Shown here piece by piece: positions 63,140 to 64,000 of a stretch of DNA of 64,000 nt (the first letter of the stretch is position 1; each line of letters begins with the position of its first letter). The notes beneath the pieces are model-generated. The model saw nothing but the letters and a program-made list of their open reading frames with translations, was not told the origin of the DNA and ran no database searches. The stretch covers positions 1-64,000 of the forward strand of contig DF239958.1 in the NCBI GenBank assembly GCA_000507305.1. Reading direction: 5' to 3'. Source of the DNA: Breviolum minutum Mf 1.05b.01. Lineage: Eukaryota; Sar; Dinophyceae; Suessiales; Symbiodiniaceae. Both the position numbers and the translations under genes were made by a program.

Positions 63140-64000
63140 CATCATTGTCTCAAAAAATACTTAGGCGTTGAAAACAATGTCAAAGCTGCTGAGGGAGAAA
63201 CTGCAATGCGCTGATGAAAGTGCTTGTTGAAGGCCAAACTAAGATTCTATTGACCCTCACCGTGCTTGATCCACATTTCACGTTGCAGCAATCCTGCTTT
63301 CAAATCCACTGAGTGTTGTAACTTTGTTGGAAACAAATCACTCAATCTTCTTCACCTGTACGGAAAGTTCAAATCACACCCATGGCCCATTGTTTGAGCA
63401 CCCACTAGGATGGTTTCTGATTTCTATCTTTTCAACTTCAATACCTGCAACTGCAAGCAATAGCTGGTCCACCTTGGACCTGTAACATCCCTCTTGATTT
63501 TTCGGTGTTCGGCACTTTGGTCGGATGCACTGTTGGCGTGAAACCCCTCCTCGAACGAACGAAAGTTGGCCTTGGGGGCAAGGAGTTCGCCTCTGCACGT
63601 CTGTTGGTCTGTCGGAACCATGTTTTGTTAACCCTGCTGTCATCATGACAAGCATGGGAACAAAACTTAAAGATATATATATATATATACATTGCGTAGG
63701 CATAGACCCCAAGAAATAGTAAAAAATACAACATGAGCAGGACTGCCGAGGGTTTCTTTCCGTGGCATAGCAAGCCTGCAACTGCAGAAAGATAAGCAAG
63801 AGGTATGAAGAGATACACATGAAGAGGCACATGAAGAAACAGCAACACATGAAGAGACACGCAAACACAGGAAGTGGCCCGAAGCCCGGCCAGCATCCCC
63901 AAAGCCACCACATGACTACGAGAGACAGATGAAGAGAGACATGGAGACGCAAAGAGACACACCAAGTGCGCCCAACCGCTCCAGTTGTGTGCCCACCAGC
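63140..64000. other. Upstream of gene D, weak coding signals
   Basis: Minus-strand stretch 63428-63621 is open in three frames (one reads ELLAPKANFRSFEEGFHANS with a CAG/GTATTG donor). It may be an exon of another gene running off the window. TA microsatellite at about 63670-63690. Nothing else supported. Confidence 0.35.

Noticed and set aside
1..64000. Prokaryotic operons, CRISPR arrays, rRNA, tRNA or snRNA genes
   Set aside because: Read for on both strands; no candidates with the needed structure were seen, and the exon/intron pattern is eukaryotic.

Overview
The window looks like nuclear DNA of an intron-rich eukaryotic microalga, most probably a dinoflagellate of the Symbiodiniaceae/Suessiales type (inference). 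The reasons are: coding sequence is split into many short exons (36-235 nt) separated by long AT-rich introns; splice acceptors are AG, usually followed by G; several introns only keep frame if the donor is GC or GA rather than GT; TTG/AAC and GAT/ATC microsatellites are abundant; small inverted-repeat elements fill the introns; and one gene carries a Hint (intein/hedgehog-type) domain, which is common in dinoflagellates. There is no sign of operons, ribosome binding sites, CRISPR or other prokaryotic features. No rRNA or tRNA gene was seen. Exons were found by reading for coding-like segments bounded by splice signals and testing that reading phase is kept across junctions. No transcript was available.

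Gene A (+ strand, about 4.26-29.6 kb, perhaps starting near 2.57 kb) is a large extended-synaptotagmin/tricalbin-like protein: a short hydrophobic hairpin-like segment, a complete SMP lipid-transfer domain (6.1-13.3 kb) containing the EVEWLN signature, then C2-like domains (14.6-29 kb). It would act in lipid transfer at membrane contact sites. Gene B (+ strand, about 37.5-42.1 kb) has a phase-consistent exon chain ending in a stop at 42102. It has no recognised domain and could be the 3' end of gene A. Gene C (- strand, 57.27 down to about 43.45 kb) is convergent with gene B. It is a many-exon gene with ARM/HEAT-like helical stretches and no firm identification. Gene D (- strand, 63129-60179) is the clearest gene: four exons encoding about 877 residues, with a GBP/RHD3-like P-loop GTPase, an HSP20/alpha-crystallin-like domain and a partial Hint domain. 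Candidate exons near 59.5 kb may extend it or belong to another gene.

The space between exons is dominated by at least eight families of short inverted-repeat (MITE-like) elements of about 60-160 bp, several with TA at their outer ends, and by microsatellites. A P/T-rich 87-bp minisatellite with a frameshifting third unit lies at 30.6-30.9 kb inside an inverted-repeat cassette. Two single undetermined bases (30952, 46975) mark assembly uncertainty.
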